Below the pieces are notes generated by a model. The model was given only the letters and a program-made list of their open reading frames with translations. It did no database searches and was not told where the DNA came from. This document shows positions 20,242 to 31,940 of a stretch of DNA of 64,000 bases, piece after piece. Every line of letters starts with the position of its first letter. The stretch's first letter is position 1. A program made the translations under genes and the position numbers. The stretch comes from Ottelia alismoides (Eukaryota; Streptophyta; Magnoliopsida; Alismatales; Hydrocharitaceae). Location: positions 434,001-498,000 of the forward strand of contig JAZKJV010004144.1 of assembly GCA_037367405.1 (NCBI GenBank). Reading direction: 5' to 3'.

Positions 20242-21549
20242 TCAACGTTGCGCATTCTCCCACATGGCTGTTGCCAAAGAATCACGTAACAACTCTCCGG
20301 CTCGGATCTCCTGTTCGGAAACCCCGACGTCGCTACTTGCAGCTGTGTTGTCAAATTCTTCGTCATTGGGACTGGGGTCTACAGACGACCCTGTCTGAGC
20401 TGATTCAAGGGTGAATGCACTTGATATCTGGTCCTCTCCCTGGACATCACGGATGAAATTGTTGATGATGCAACATGCCATGACAACCAAAACTTGCTTC
20501 TCGAAACTGTAAAACGGCCGCTCAGTTATTGCCTTGAAGCGGGCCTTCATGATGCCAAAAGTTCGTTCGACGTAAGACCTGAGCTGTGAATGCCTGTGAT
20601 TGTACAACTCCTCAGGCCGGCGATACGCATGTCCCCTTCGAGCCATGAACTGTGGTAGGTGTGCAATAACGCCTCGATATGGGGTAAGGAAGCTCTCCGT
20701 GTTCGCGTATCCACAGTCGAGCAGAAACTTCCTTCCCGGAGGTACATGAAAGCCTCCCTCGTCTAAAGCCCACCTTAGAACCTTCATATCAGCGGCTGAA
20801 CCCTACCATCCGGCGGCGACGTATGTAAATCTGTAACTGAAGTCCACACACGTCATGACATTCTGTGCTATGGTTTGGTGCCTGCTCCGAAACTTAGGAG
20901 CGACACTCGCGGGGACATTTACGGGGATAAGCGTGCCATCGATTGCGCCAATGACATCCTGCAAAATGGTTCAATTAAGTAGACATTCTTATGTAAAAAA
21001 GTAGAATTTAAATCCATCATGCAGGAGTACCTTGAAGTAAGGATAAAAGTTCCTATTGTTGAGAATAACATCTGGCACCGGACAGTCGACAGCTGGGAAT
21101 CGGATGAACTGATCTCTGAGGGAGACGACGCGAATGAGAATGTCGTTGAGGTGGTTCTAAATTGTATCACCAGAGTGTTGAAAATGTTCAGAAAGCACAC
21201 GATTCTTCGCATTGTGGCCGAGGTAATAGAAGAAAATACAGAGGGATTCCTCTGCCGTGAGGTGCCGTGAATCCTTTAGGCCAGCTCTTTCCTTTAATAG
21301 GTTGCATAGACGGAGAATTGTGTCGGGGTACATTCGGAAAATAGAATATGATCGGGCAACGTGTCCATTTAGCATCTCCCGAATCCATACATGCCCTGTA
21401 CGCACCGACGTATGCTGTGGCTGTCTCGGGATGTAACCCGCTCCATCTATCATGTTCTCGTCGTCATCCTGTATCACTGCACGCAGGTAGGTCATATTCA
21501 ACATCACTAAATTATATCTCATTGCGGTGATTGCCGCCATTCCCTCCAT
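20242..21549 (-). pseudogene. PIF/Harbinger DDE transposase, two in-frame TAG stops
   Basis: HARBI1-like nuclease that cuts the element ends. Two exons on the minus strand: 21549-21031 (starting at MEGMAAIT, just after a TTTCTACAG acceptor) and 20958-20242 (acceptor TTTTGCAG). The exons join in phase to give 411 codons, a normal size. The catalytic triad is present: D180 (GAIDGTLIP), D254 (LLDCGYAN) and E304 (SYVERTFGIM). It is broken by TAG at codon 131 (21157-21159, after HSGDTI) and TAG at codon 225 (20803-20805, in the usual GWEGSA-like site). No frameshifts are needed. The upstream intron suggests a 5' exon that I could not place. Confidence 0.85.
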
Positions 21550-21830
21550 GGGACCTGTAGAAAACACACATTTCCATATTGATTGTTAATCATTGAACAC
21601 CACCATGAATGAGAAGAGGCAATTGTTGTAGATCACATGTACGGAGGCTACGAACTTATCCTTTATCATGCGAGAAAAGTCCTTCACGAAAGCTACTTAT
21701 TACATGACATCTAAAGTTAAACCACGATATAATGTTCAACATGCGAAGAACACAAATTAAGAAACAAAAAAAACAGCAACCATCTAAAAGCTAGACCATC
21801 AGAGACTCAGACAGACCAGGTGTTCAGCTA

Positions 21831-22868
21831 TTAATCCTTGCCCAACTGGATGCTTACCCACGCAACCAATTTCGCAGGCACAGACTTGGCCCGGTTGAAT
21901 ATGATTCGTTCGTATGGGTCACGAAGGCTGTGGGCAAGACGAATTTGGGCCTCGGCAGGCAGGCCCGGAACAAGTGCCTCAAGCTCATCCAGAAGCTCTT
22001 CCACTCCCTGGTGCGGATCTTTTGGAGTCCATGCTTGAATCTGCTCCCGCTGCAGCTCCAACATCTGCGTCGTCAGACGGACGACATCCTCTCCCAACAC
22101 CTGTGACGGTAACGGGGCACCGTCACTGCGCGAACGCTTCGTGCTTGTTGCCTGCGCGCCTGAGTCTCGGCGTCTTCTCCGGCGACTTTGTTGCGTACTT
22201 GGGGCAGCACCTTCCCCTTGTTCTTGGAGCTCAGGGGCTTCGTTGTCCCCTTCGAGATCCTCCTCGAAAGCTTGTTGCGTACCAGCATCGCCCTCAAAAA
22301 AGGCAGCAAAGGAACCAGGGGTTGCTGTCTGGGAGGAGAAGGCAAAGGTTCCCTTCGCGGTGTAGTCTCCGACTATTGATTCCACCAGACCGAAGTGGGG
22401 GAAAGACTTCCGCCTATATGGCTTGTATGCCTTGTCAATCTGGGTCCAATGTAAAATCATGTGAGTGTATTGTAAATTAAGGAGCATTACAGTAGGTGCA
22501 CTTGCAGTTACTCACCGTGAGCCATGCCTCCTCGTCAGGTGCGACCACGGTACAATTCAATGGGTCCCAGCCCCAACCGCTCTTGGACATGAGGTAAACA
22601 AAAGCAGTGTAGTCCTTCTTTATGGTTTTCCATCTATTGTTGAGCTTCGCCTTGTCCCAGTTCTTCCCAGTGTGCATGTTAAATTTCTCTATTATACTGT
22701 GCCATGCCGGTGATGTAAAAGATCCTCCAACCCAGTCGCCAACATCAAAGTGATGTTTGAACAACTGGAGAAGACATTCGTCCATAGCGGGTGTCCACTT
22801 CACCCTTTGGGCCGACGATTCGTCGTCCTTAAGGTGAATTCAGACGATCCCGCACCAGCAGTGAACAT
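21831..22868 (-). pseudogene. Harbinger Myb/SANT-like DNA-binding protein, N-terminal frameshift
   Basis: Partner protein that binds the element ends and helps the transposase. Exon 1 (to 22516, donor ACG/GTGAGT) holds the trihelix/Myb_DNA-bind_3-type domain: VKWTPAMDECLLQLF, AWHSIIEKFN, NRWKTIKKDYTAF. Exon 2 (22439-21831, acceptor TTGGACCCAG) continues in phase with DKAYKPYRRKSFPHFGLVES, an acidic stretch, a basic RRRRRRDSG motif and a helical C-terminus. The best ATG (22868-22866, after CTACAG) is one base out of frame with the Myb domain. Either the N-terminus is frameshifted near 22830 or a further 5' exon exists. It is transcribed in the same direction as the transposase. Confidence 0.75.
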
Positions 22869-23033
22869 CCTGTAGTACAAGTCAGATGATGTCAACTGCA
22901 ACGAGCACTGAGCAATGCAGGCATTACCAACCATAATAAAATCTACAAATCCTCATAGACCAAAACATCAGCCATTCGGCCGAACAAATAAAGTAGATGG
23001 AGCACCAACAAAGGTCCTCTCCACCACCAGAAT

Positions 23034-25870
23034 AACATCCTCGAGCACCTAATAGGTAGCTCTCAACCACTTCCCAACAAAAATTTCGAATCAATGTTTA
23101 AGTAACGTCAACAATGAATAATAACAGTCGGCCATCGAACACCGAAATATCATCAACACGAATCAGACAGCATCACCGAGCAGGAGTGCGGTAAATAGTA
23201 AGAGCAAACAACAGTACAGGTAGAATCCAGGTAACTCACAATGCGTCATTTACATAATTCAAACAGCAGGTATAGCACACTGCATCAGTGTACATCAATG
23301 GGGTTAAGCACACAAGTAAACAACGTGCAGGTAAACATCAATCCCAGCATCGTAGAGGGTGCTCTCAACCACGTTCAGGGAAAGCATGGATGTAAAATAA
23401 TCGTAGAGGACCAACTGGAGGCAAGTCTATGATGAATGGAAATGAAGAATCACTAAAAATTTTCAACACTGGCTACATAAGAGGGCAGCCACTAACAACA
23501 CCAAGGTAGGTGTTAACTGCAAAATACATCATCGAGCGCATGGGATGCTCTCAGATTAACCCAACATCGAGCAACTACTATTTAACATCATCGAGCAGCT
23601 ACTATTTAGCTCTCAGCCAAGATTTGGATTCGACAGTTAGTAGTAACCATCACCCAACATTCCATCGAAGCGTTCACAAATATTTAATCTGACCAAAGAG
23701 CTTCATTGACGTTTTGTCAACAAAAACTATGGCATCATCGAGAAGGAACCACCTTGCTCTCAGTGTAATTGTTAAATTTGGCCTCCTTTAACTACTATAA
23801 TCGATATTCAATAGTAACCATCAGCCAACAGTCCAATGCAAGTAATGAGGTTTTCAAGAGAATTTAACATCATCGAGCTGCAACTGCGTAGCTCTCAGTC
23901 CGGTATTGGCAATTACAAAATATTGTAATCATCACCCAAGTCCCAAATGCAATGCAGCCACTTTCAGCGAGGCCACAAAGCGCAACCATCAACATCAGTG
24001 ACGTAAAGCACACATGTAATCACCATCTAGATGTTCAAAAAATGTAACATCATCGAGCTGCAAATGCTTAGCTCTCAGTCAGGTATTGCCATCGACAATC
24101 AGTAGTAATCATCACCCACGTCCCCAATGCATTGCAGGCACTATCAGCGAGGCCACAAAGCGCAGCCATCAGCATCAATGACGTGAAGCACACATGTAAT
24201 CACCATCGATGTGTTCAAAAAAATTTTACATCATCGAGCTGCAAATTCTTTAGCTCTCAGTCATATATTGGAATCGACAAGCATTTATGCCAGCGCAACA
24301 ATCAGCAATTCTGAGGTAAAGCACGCATTTAGCTCACAGTCAAGTATTGCAATCTACAATCAGTTGAGGTGATCAAGAAAATGTTACGTCATCGAGCTGC
24401 AAAGACTTCAGCTCTCAGTCAAGTATTGCACACATTTAATCATGCATAATACCACAGTTGAGGTGTACAAATAAACGTTACTTCATCGAGCTGCAACTTT
24501 TTAGCTCTCAGTCAAGTATTGCCATCTACAATTAGTAGTAAACATAACTCAGACTACATGGTAATGCAGCCATGTAGTCTTGTGCGGCCTCAAAGCCCAG
24601 CAATGCACATATGTGAGGAGAAGCACACATTTTATCCCATTAAAGATCATCTTGGGATTCCCAACTAAATTATGAACATCATAGAGCAGTCACTACATTG
24701 CTCTCAGTTCAGTAAAAAAATTTGGCCTCGTTAAAAATTGGGCCTCATTAGTAACCATCACCCAACAGTCCTATGCAATGCATCCAGTATCAACCGGCCT
24801 CAAAGTCCATAAAACATCATACATTTCATTAAGCAGACAAGTAATGACATCGTAGAACACCATGAAGGAGTTCAAAAATAGAATTTAACCTCATCGAGCA
24901 TCTAATGCTTAGCTCTCAGTCACTTTTGGGAATCGACAATCGGTACTAAAAGTCATACAAGACTCCATGCACTGCAGGTAGTACCAGGCCAGCCTCAAAG
25001 CCCACCAATCATTACCCATGAGATGAACCCCACAAGTAATGACCCTGTAGAGCACCCTTTAGGTGTTCTCAACCCAACAATAACAACATTGAAATATATA
25101 TGTTGCTGTCACCCACCAAAAAATTTGGTTGGTGGTCAACTTTTGGAATGGAGAATCAATTGTTAACACCACCCAAAACTCCAATGCAATGCAGCCACTT
25201 TAACCACAGCCTCTAACCGCATCAAGCAACAGCCGTGGGTTAAAGCACACAGCTAATCACATTATTGAACACCGGAGTGCTGTTCTCAACAAAAAAAAGA
25301 ACATCATCGAGCTGCAGATATGTTGCTCTCAGCCAAGATAATGACCACACAGATCATTAGATCCCAGCTTAGTGCTCCCTACTAGTAGGTCCTCTAAACT
25401 AGTAGGTGCTCTCCCATCAACCCCTCATCGAAAAGGAATACTGAAAAAATTTCAGCCCCCATCATTAAGCAACATCCAGCGGCCTTACGGTGAAGAGGAC
25501 ATTGTACCAATCCACCCAAGACCATCGAAGGTGCTCATAGCATCATAATAACATCATCGACCACCGAATAGGCTGCTCCCATCACTTGATTGAAAACATT
25601 TTGTCAACTATGTTAATCCAACACCCACAGCCCTGACTTAAAGCAAAGAAGGTAGGAAACCTTCGAGCAGCATGAAAGAGTTCTCAAACAACATATTAAC
25701 ATCCTCGACCACCAAATCCAGCCATTGGTATTCCAAAGCCCTCCTGTAAACAACCAAGCATAACATACCATCATCCAGCACAAGTGAGGCGACCAACCCC
25801 TCACGGCCGAAAAATTGGTTGTCATGCCAACAACTTCAGATCCAGGAGCACCTCATAGGTTGCTCTCGGA
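23034..25870. repeat. Decayed tandem array with a recurring AACATCATCGAGCTGC...AGCTCTCAGTC motif
   Basis: About 15 copies of a roughly 35-bp motif (AACATCATCGAGCTGCAA, about 6 variable bases, then AGCTCTCAGTC) occur at about 23034, 23526, 23584, 23732, 23866, 24046, 24228, 24386, 24481, 24676, 24891, 25301, 25549, 25690 and 25845. Between 23866 and 24228 the whole 180-bp unit repeats, including AGCGAGGCCACAAAGCGCA and GCACACATGTAATCACCATC. Elsewhere spacing is irregular. No coding capacity. It sits between the Harbinger Myb gene and the right end, i.e. upstream of the minus-strand genes. Confidence 0.75.
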
Positions 25871-26639
25871 CCCAAATAAAAAAAAATTCACAGCAACAAA
25901 TTTCGAGAGACAGTCAACACTCACAACCAGCAAGCATATAAGATCGACACAAAAAAGCATCGGCAAATGTTGAACCCCAGACCAAAATGCACCAGCGATC
26001 ATCAAGCCAAGGCGATGTTTAACAGGTCATGAACATCATAGCACAAAAAATGCGAGGGAGGGCCATCGAATGTACCTGGTGAGCCACCAAATGCTAGATG
26101 ATATGTGAAAACACAATCCCAGTGCAAATTGCACTCCAATAGCGGCAGATAACCCAATGGATTTCCTCCTCCGACCCAATTTATAGCCATGGGAAACCCT
26201 AGACTCCATCGACTCCATGGCCACGGCAGAGGGATCAAGGCCACAGTGGCCCATACAATGGTCAAAACAAGCAGCGGGATGACCCATCACACCGCACAAA
26301 CAGTGACAAGCATACCTCGAGCGAAGAACACGGAGGAGGTTCCCACAAAGGCCGACCAAAAGGAGGCCTACCATCGGCAGGTCACAGGAGGGCGGGTCCT
26401 AGAGGACCCGAAGCCACAAGCGTCGACGACGAAGCACACAAGGGGGTCGCGGGATGCACGGGCGGGGGAGGGGCGCAGGAGGGGCGGCCAAGGGAGGGAC
26501 GCGGGGAGGGAGGGGAATAAGGTCACGGGGCAAGAGCGATCGGGGGCGAAAATGCGAGGAATTGCCGTACACCTCGCCAAGCCCTTTTTCTCTTATTCTC
26601 CCTTATTCCCCCGGCCTTATCCCTCTACCGAACATGCCC
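25871..26639 (-). other. Harbinger right-end region, GC-rich
   Basis: No gene is supported. From about 26180 to 26580 the sequence is GC-rich (for example GGGCGGGGGAGGGGCGCAGG) and then passes into the TTATTCTCCCTTATTCCC subterminal words and the right TIR. It would hold the promoter and first exon of the minus-strand transcription unit if the element were active (inference). Confidence 0.4.
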
Positions 26640-26699
26640 AAGGTTTATAAGTGGGAATAAGAGACAAAAGGGCCTCCCATAATCTATTACTTATATTAA

Positions 26700-27659
26700 A
26701 GCTGAGTTTTTTCTCAACTATTGGACACGTGGCCTTTCCAATGGCTAGCATTTCCCCTCACTCCCCGTCTTGCTCTTATACATCTCTCTTTCCTTTTTCT
26801 TCACATGCATCCTCTCATCCACGTGTCCATTCCATCTTTATCTCCCATAGCCTCTCCCTCCCTCCCTCCATCTCTCTTCATTTTCTTTATTTAGTAAAGA
26901 TGAAGATCGTGATTGCTTTTTGTATGGCAGTTTTCAAATTATGTGTGCATTCCCCCCAACTATGTTGGCCCCTTTACATGAAAGGCGAATATTTAACATG
27001 TCCTCTCTCCCATTTATTTCTTTGCGAAGAATAAATTCTCATTTAAAATTATTACACACCATTTTCCCATACCATCTATTATTTCATCATATTCAAGCGA
27101 TATCAATTTATTTCCAACGTTTTTTTATGTCTTCTAACATTTACTAACATAATTAATTTAAAAGTAAAAAATTATAGCCAACAAATCAATCATACGTGTA
27201 AACTGAAAGGATGTAATAAATTACTAAAATAGTTTACATTTAAACTAAATAATGGAAATGACATACATAAAAAACAGTAGTGGTGGTGGATAGATTTCTT
27301 AAAAAGCTACAATTAACATATAATGTACCTAAGTTCTTAATATTATCACCATAGTAGGATATAAAAAAATTTAATAATTATTCCAATAATGTAACTAATA
27401 ATTGAGAATCAATTCATTCTCTATATTTACCGTACAAATCGTCAGCTCCCTAAATATATTCTTTGAAATTACTTTTGTCAACTTCTTAAAAATATTTGTT
27501 GAAGAATTACTTCCATCTCATATCATGTATCTAATAAATGCTTTATTAGACAACAAAATTAAATAATTTGAATAAATATAATACAAAGAATTGATATATC
27601 ATTATTAAATAAGATGAATGAAGGTGGATATAATATCTCTCACTTTAAAAATTATCAAG
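26700..27659. other. Helitron left half, AT-rich, no gene
   Basis: Contains pyrimidine-rich stretches (CCCTCCCTCCATCTCTCTTC at about 26860) and short frames without recognisable motifs. Nothing else is seen. Confidence 0.45.
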
Positions 27660-28115
27660 CATCCACAACAATAAAATTGAACTATAATGACGCTTTTTTC
27701 AAAATCTGTCACTTGATTAACCATTGTTAAATATATAACAACAATATTATTTGTTGTGAAATGAGTTTTCATACTTGAAATTAACAATGAATAGTATATC
27801 TGTCGCTATATCATTAGCAACAGTTCATATAGCAATGCTTATCCGTTGCTATTTTTCAAAATATCACCTAATCGTCATTATTTTTTTAGTTCAAAATTTA
27901 GCGACGATTAATTGGAAGTTTGAAAAATAACAACGAATAAAGTGTCGTTATGTGGATCGTTGCTCGTTATATAACAACAGATATGATATTTATCGCTAAT
28001 TTCAAATACGAAAAATCATTTCACAATGAATAATGTTATCGTTATATATTTAGCAACAACTAATTTAGTGAGAGATTTTGAAAAATTATCACTATAGTTC
28101 AATTTTGTTGTAATG
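27660..28115. mobile_element. CACTA-like foldback MITE
   Basis: A 456-bp inverted repeat centred near 27885. The right end in reverse complement reads CATTACAACAAAATTGAACT and the left end CATCCACAACAATAAAATTG. Arms of about 225 bp share GTTGCTAAATATATAACG- and TTAGCGACGATTAA-type words. The CA(C/T)TACAACAAA-like tip and TAGCAACGA/TCGTTGCTA interior are typical of CACTA/EnSpm-derived MITEs. The 3-bp duplication is not clear. No coding capacity. Confidence 0.7.
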
Positions 28116-28117
28116 AT

Positions 28118-28198
28118 CACTTCAACTTTAGCCACACAACATCCTCATCCTCCTCCCTCCAATTAATTCCCCCTCCAAGGGAACACAGTTCCCCATTC
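28118..28198 (-). other. Leader remnant next to LTR A
   Basis: On the minus strand LTR A ends TATCTCA and is followed by GAATGGGGAACTGTGTTCCC. The position and first bases match the GAATGGCG... start of the primer-site region in the plus-strand element at 52348, but the tRNA-Asp complement itself is lost. About 80 bp remain before unrelated DNA. Confidence 0.45.
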
Positions 28199-31100
28199 TG
28201 AGATAAAATGTCCACATACTTGATGACACGAAAAGACGAGCAAACGAGATAGATCAGATATATCTCAAATGGTCGTTGCGACCTCAATCGCTCGTGTGTC
28301 AATCAAGAAAAAGAGACCACCAAAATCGGATAAAATCAATCAAAATCAAATAGCGGTCTTGCTATTTTATTAACCTGGTATAGCGACCAGGGTCGAACAC
28401 AAGGAGCACGTGATGGCCTTGCGGCCTACGAAGTAGTCAAGAAGAGAAAAGAGAATAAAATACAAGTGTTTTTGGTGGATTTTTAATTGTTTTTAATTTT
28501 TTTGGATTTTTAATTAATTAGGAAAATAATGAAGACAAGTAAACAAGGCAATTCAACAATTTATTTAATGCATAAAAAATCAATAAAAAATTCCAATAAA
28601 ATTTTTTTGGGTATTTTAAAATTTTTATTGTTTTTAGTGAATTTTTGGGATTTTTATGATTTTTATTTTCTTTTCTAAAAATCAAACAATGCAAGAAAAC
28701 AGTAGCAATGTCCAGTCAGGAGTAAAAGTCCAATTTAAAATGGAAAAAGGCCTATTTGGCTTCTGGAGGCAATTTTCCTATAAACTAGAAAGTATAAGGA
28801 AAATGTCGGCACTGGAATTTTTATTTTTGGATTTTTATATTATTTATTATAATTTTTATAAGTTTTTAGGTGTTTTTCATTTTTTATGAATTTTATATAA
28901 TGAAAAATGACCAAAATTGGTCAGGAAATCAAACAAGGCAAAATACACAGTAGTTAATTTTTGTAGAATTTTTAGATGAGTTTTAATATTTGTTTGTGAT
29001 TTTTCAAGTCAGACAGTAAAGAAAATGCGTATTTTTGAATTTTTAAAAATAGTAAATAAAAGCAAAAATGTCTCCAAAAATTCTAGAAAATTTTACACTA
29101 TGGCAGGAGCCATATATCCAATTTTCATCAAATTTGGAGTCGATTTACTATTTTATTAAATCAAACACAAGGGCACAGTACACAGGGACCTAAATGCAAT
29201 TAAAATAAGTTCCAGGGGGTTCGGTGCAAAATTCCCAAGGATCCACGTGCAAAGCGCGTGACCTGAGGCACTCAGGGACCTATTTGCAAGAAAAAGTAAG
29301 TTCCTGGACTAATTAGTAACACATACTAAAAGTCCAGGGACTTCAGTGTAAATTACCCACTATATAACGCACATGTACAATACAATCATTCACAGGGGCA
29401 TATTTGCAAATATTGAAAACATAAATTCATTCAGTAACACCCTGAAACATAAAGCCCATACATGCAAATAACCCTCAAAATTCACGTGACGATGCACGTG
29501 GTCCACGTAGACAGGGGCATAAATGCAAATACCAGGAACTATAAGGTCCACAATGCAAATTACCCAACGAAAGTAAAGGTTCAACAATATTTACAGGACT
29601 AGAAAATAAATGCGAAAACTAGAGGGGCCTAAGAGCAATTTACCCCTTATTTAAAATCCAAGGGCGGGAGGCGCGCCACGTGGCTGATCGGACGGTGCTG
29701 GAGCGTGGACGCCTCTTCGAAGAACTCCCTCTCGAATCGGACGGTCGAGGTGCAGCCACGTGCTAGATCTGACGGTCCTCGTACTCCGTGGCTAAACCCT
29801 CAGTGAATCGACGGTGATGAAGCTGACACGTGGCAGATCTGACGGCTCTGAGTCACGGGTGTCCCTTCATCTGGTCGTGCGGCTCAGATCGGTCCTCAGA
29901 TGGATCGAACGGTGACAGAGCTCCTCGAATGGGTGGCTAGGATTGAATCTGGAGGGAGAGGACGATCAGACGTCGGGGAAGACTCCTGGAAGAACTGGGC
30001 GCCGGTGAACTTCGCCGGGCTCATGAAGGTGCTGGGGGTCTCCTCGCGGGTAGCTGAAGGTCGGGGAAGAAGCTCGGTGGGCTCCCACGTCGACTGGTGG
30101 TCTCCGATGGTCCGACGGAGCTTGAGCTGCTGGTCCAAATGGTCCAAGCCCTCAGATGGGCTCGGATGTTCCTGCAAAATACACTAGCAGACTCGCGGGT
30201 CGAGGGGAAAGTGCCTCGACCCCGTTAGGATGGGTGACGGTGGTCGGTGAGGCGGGACGAGCGGACTCCGGCGATGCGACGACGAAGGAGTTCGAATCCC
30301 AGCTCCTGTGCGAGCTGGGTTGAGTGGATGAATGGAGAAGATGCGCGGGGGAAGTGTGATCGTGAGGGTGAGGTCCGATGATCGATGCGAAGTGGGAGAT
30401 GGCCGGAATCGGAGATGAACGGCGACGACAAGATTTGGGCTAAATCGAAAATTAAAGAAACAGAGAGGGAACTAAGTCTACCTGGGCGTAGGGATCGACT
30501 GTGGGTGAGCTTAGGCAGCTCTGGGTCGTGGCCTCACGGGTCGTCGGGGCCCGAGGCTCGAGCTCTACCTCTGGGCGGAGCACGACGGCAAGAAAACGCC
30601 GGATCGATGGTCCAACCACCCTCACATCTCTGCAACACCACCGACGGAGAGCTGTCACCTCAAGGAAGGTGGTGGAGGTCACGGGACTGAAAGATAGGGA
30701 GCCAAAGATGAGGATTAGGGTGGCGGAGCTCGGCTTATGTATGGGTGCAGGTCCGGGAAAGATGGCTCGGGTCCGACTCCATGGAGCACGGATCCCTAGG
30801 ATCTATGTCGGGCGAGATTCCCGGATACCTGGGGAGTGATTAGGACCCTGGGTTAGGCTAAATGGTGATCGGGTCTGGTGGGAATAAATGGGGGAAGTCG
30901 GGTTCTCGAACCAGATCCGCGGGAGGTGGTTCACAGGGGGAGTTGACCGGGCGGTCAACAACCCCCGTGGACCAATGAGAAGAGGCCATTTGGAAAAGAT
31001 TTGTAAAATCATTTAAAAATAGTAAATGGCCGATTTATTAAAAAGTCAAAACAGAAATATTTTTGTTTTAATTTTTTTCTATTTTTTAGTGATTTTTAAT

Positions 31101-31940
31101 TAATTTTTCAAAATAAAAATAGGGTATTTACAATATAGTACTATACATAGGTATTTGTACAATATGTCTTTTTAATTTTTGATTTTTAATTTGTTATTTT
31201 TGTGCATTTTTATTCCCATTTTATATTTTGTTTATTTATAGTATAAAATTAAGAATAAAAGGGTATTTTTATTTTATTTTTATTATTTATATACAAGGGT
31301 GAAATAAATATATATGTACATGTATCTACATGGTATATTTACAAGGTATTTTTGGGTTTTTAATTTTGTAAATTTTATTTTGTTTTTATTTTAATGGTTT
31401 TTAATTTATTTATTTACACCATAGAATATAGAATATTTACAAATTTTATGGAATCTAATTTTATTTATTTATAAGGTAAAATAAATATAGGAGTGGCTAT
31501 GTATATGATGAATATCTACATGGTGAAGGTTTTTGTTTTCTTTTTATTTTTCCATTTTTTATTTTGATTTTTATATTTATAAATATATACAAGTATTTAC
31601 AAGCCCATTTTAGTCTCTTTTTGGAGAAAAATATTTTTATTATATTTACAAATATATTTACACACATGAGTCCCTATCTCCCTCTACTTTGGCTTTTATG
31701 CGGTCAGGCCCATGCTGAGCCCTCTCTTGGGATTGGGTTGCTCAATATTTATTCTAAATATTTCCCTCTTTTTCTTTTTACTCTTTATTCTTTTATTTTT
31801 GCACAAAAACATGCTAATTATTAAACTTTATACAATGCATGCTTTTGATAATTATTTGTATTTACATGAATATACATGTATTTGCAAAGGTTTTTGTAGC
31901 TAAAATATAAGAATAAAGAGTGATGAATGGGTATTCATCA
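28199..31940 (-). repeat. LTR A of gypsy element 1 (3.74 kb, complete)
   Basis: Starts (minus strand, 31940) TGATGAATACCCATTCATCA and ends TATCTCA at 28199, keeping TG...CA. Closely similar to 34769-38499 throughout. Layout: AT-rich U3-like part with many ATATTTACA words, a GC-rich block (about 29640-30990) and an AT-rich part again. Short open frames in the GC-rich block occur in both LTRs but lack protein motifs, so I treat them as non-coding. Relative to LTR B it lacks about 30 bp at about 30117. Confidence 0.85.

Larger units (their letters stand above)
19579..26639 (-). mobile_element. PIF/Harbinger element, 7.06 kb, two genes
   Basis: Terminal inverted repeats: left GGGTCCGTTCGGTAGGAGAA; right end, reverse complemented, GGGCATGTTCGGTAGAGGGA. 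Both genes of an autonomous Harbinger are inside on the minus strand: DDE transposase (20242-21549) and a Myb/SANT-like protein (21831-22868). The expected 3-bp TAA duplication is present on the left; on the right the flank reads AAGG, so one base may be lost. Both genes are damaged, so the copy is not autonomous. A 2.8-kb repeat array (23034-25870) explains its unusual length. Confidence 0.85.

Noticed and set aside
21914..22480. 188-codon plus-strand frame across the Harbinger Myb gene
   Set aside because: Antisense shadow of the GC-rich second exon, whose sense frame has good splice sites and domain sequence.
26189..26660. 150-codon plus-strand frame near the Harbinger right end (RGRGAGGAAKGGTRGGRG-like)
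   Set aside because: Low-complexity GC-rich DNA running into the terminal repeat; no family motif.
28141..28151. ATCCT as left target duplication of gypsy element 1 (matching 38500-38504)
   Set aside because: The word occurs twice in a pyrimidine-rich stretch and does not abut an LTR end, so a chance match cannot be excluded.
29896..30839. Several 90-110-codon frames in the GC-rich part of LTR A, repeated in LTR B at 36421-37394
   Set aside because: They overlap on both strands, have no domain motifs and lie inside LTRs; GC-rich DNA has few chance stops.
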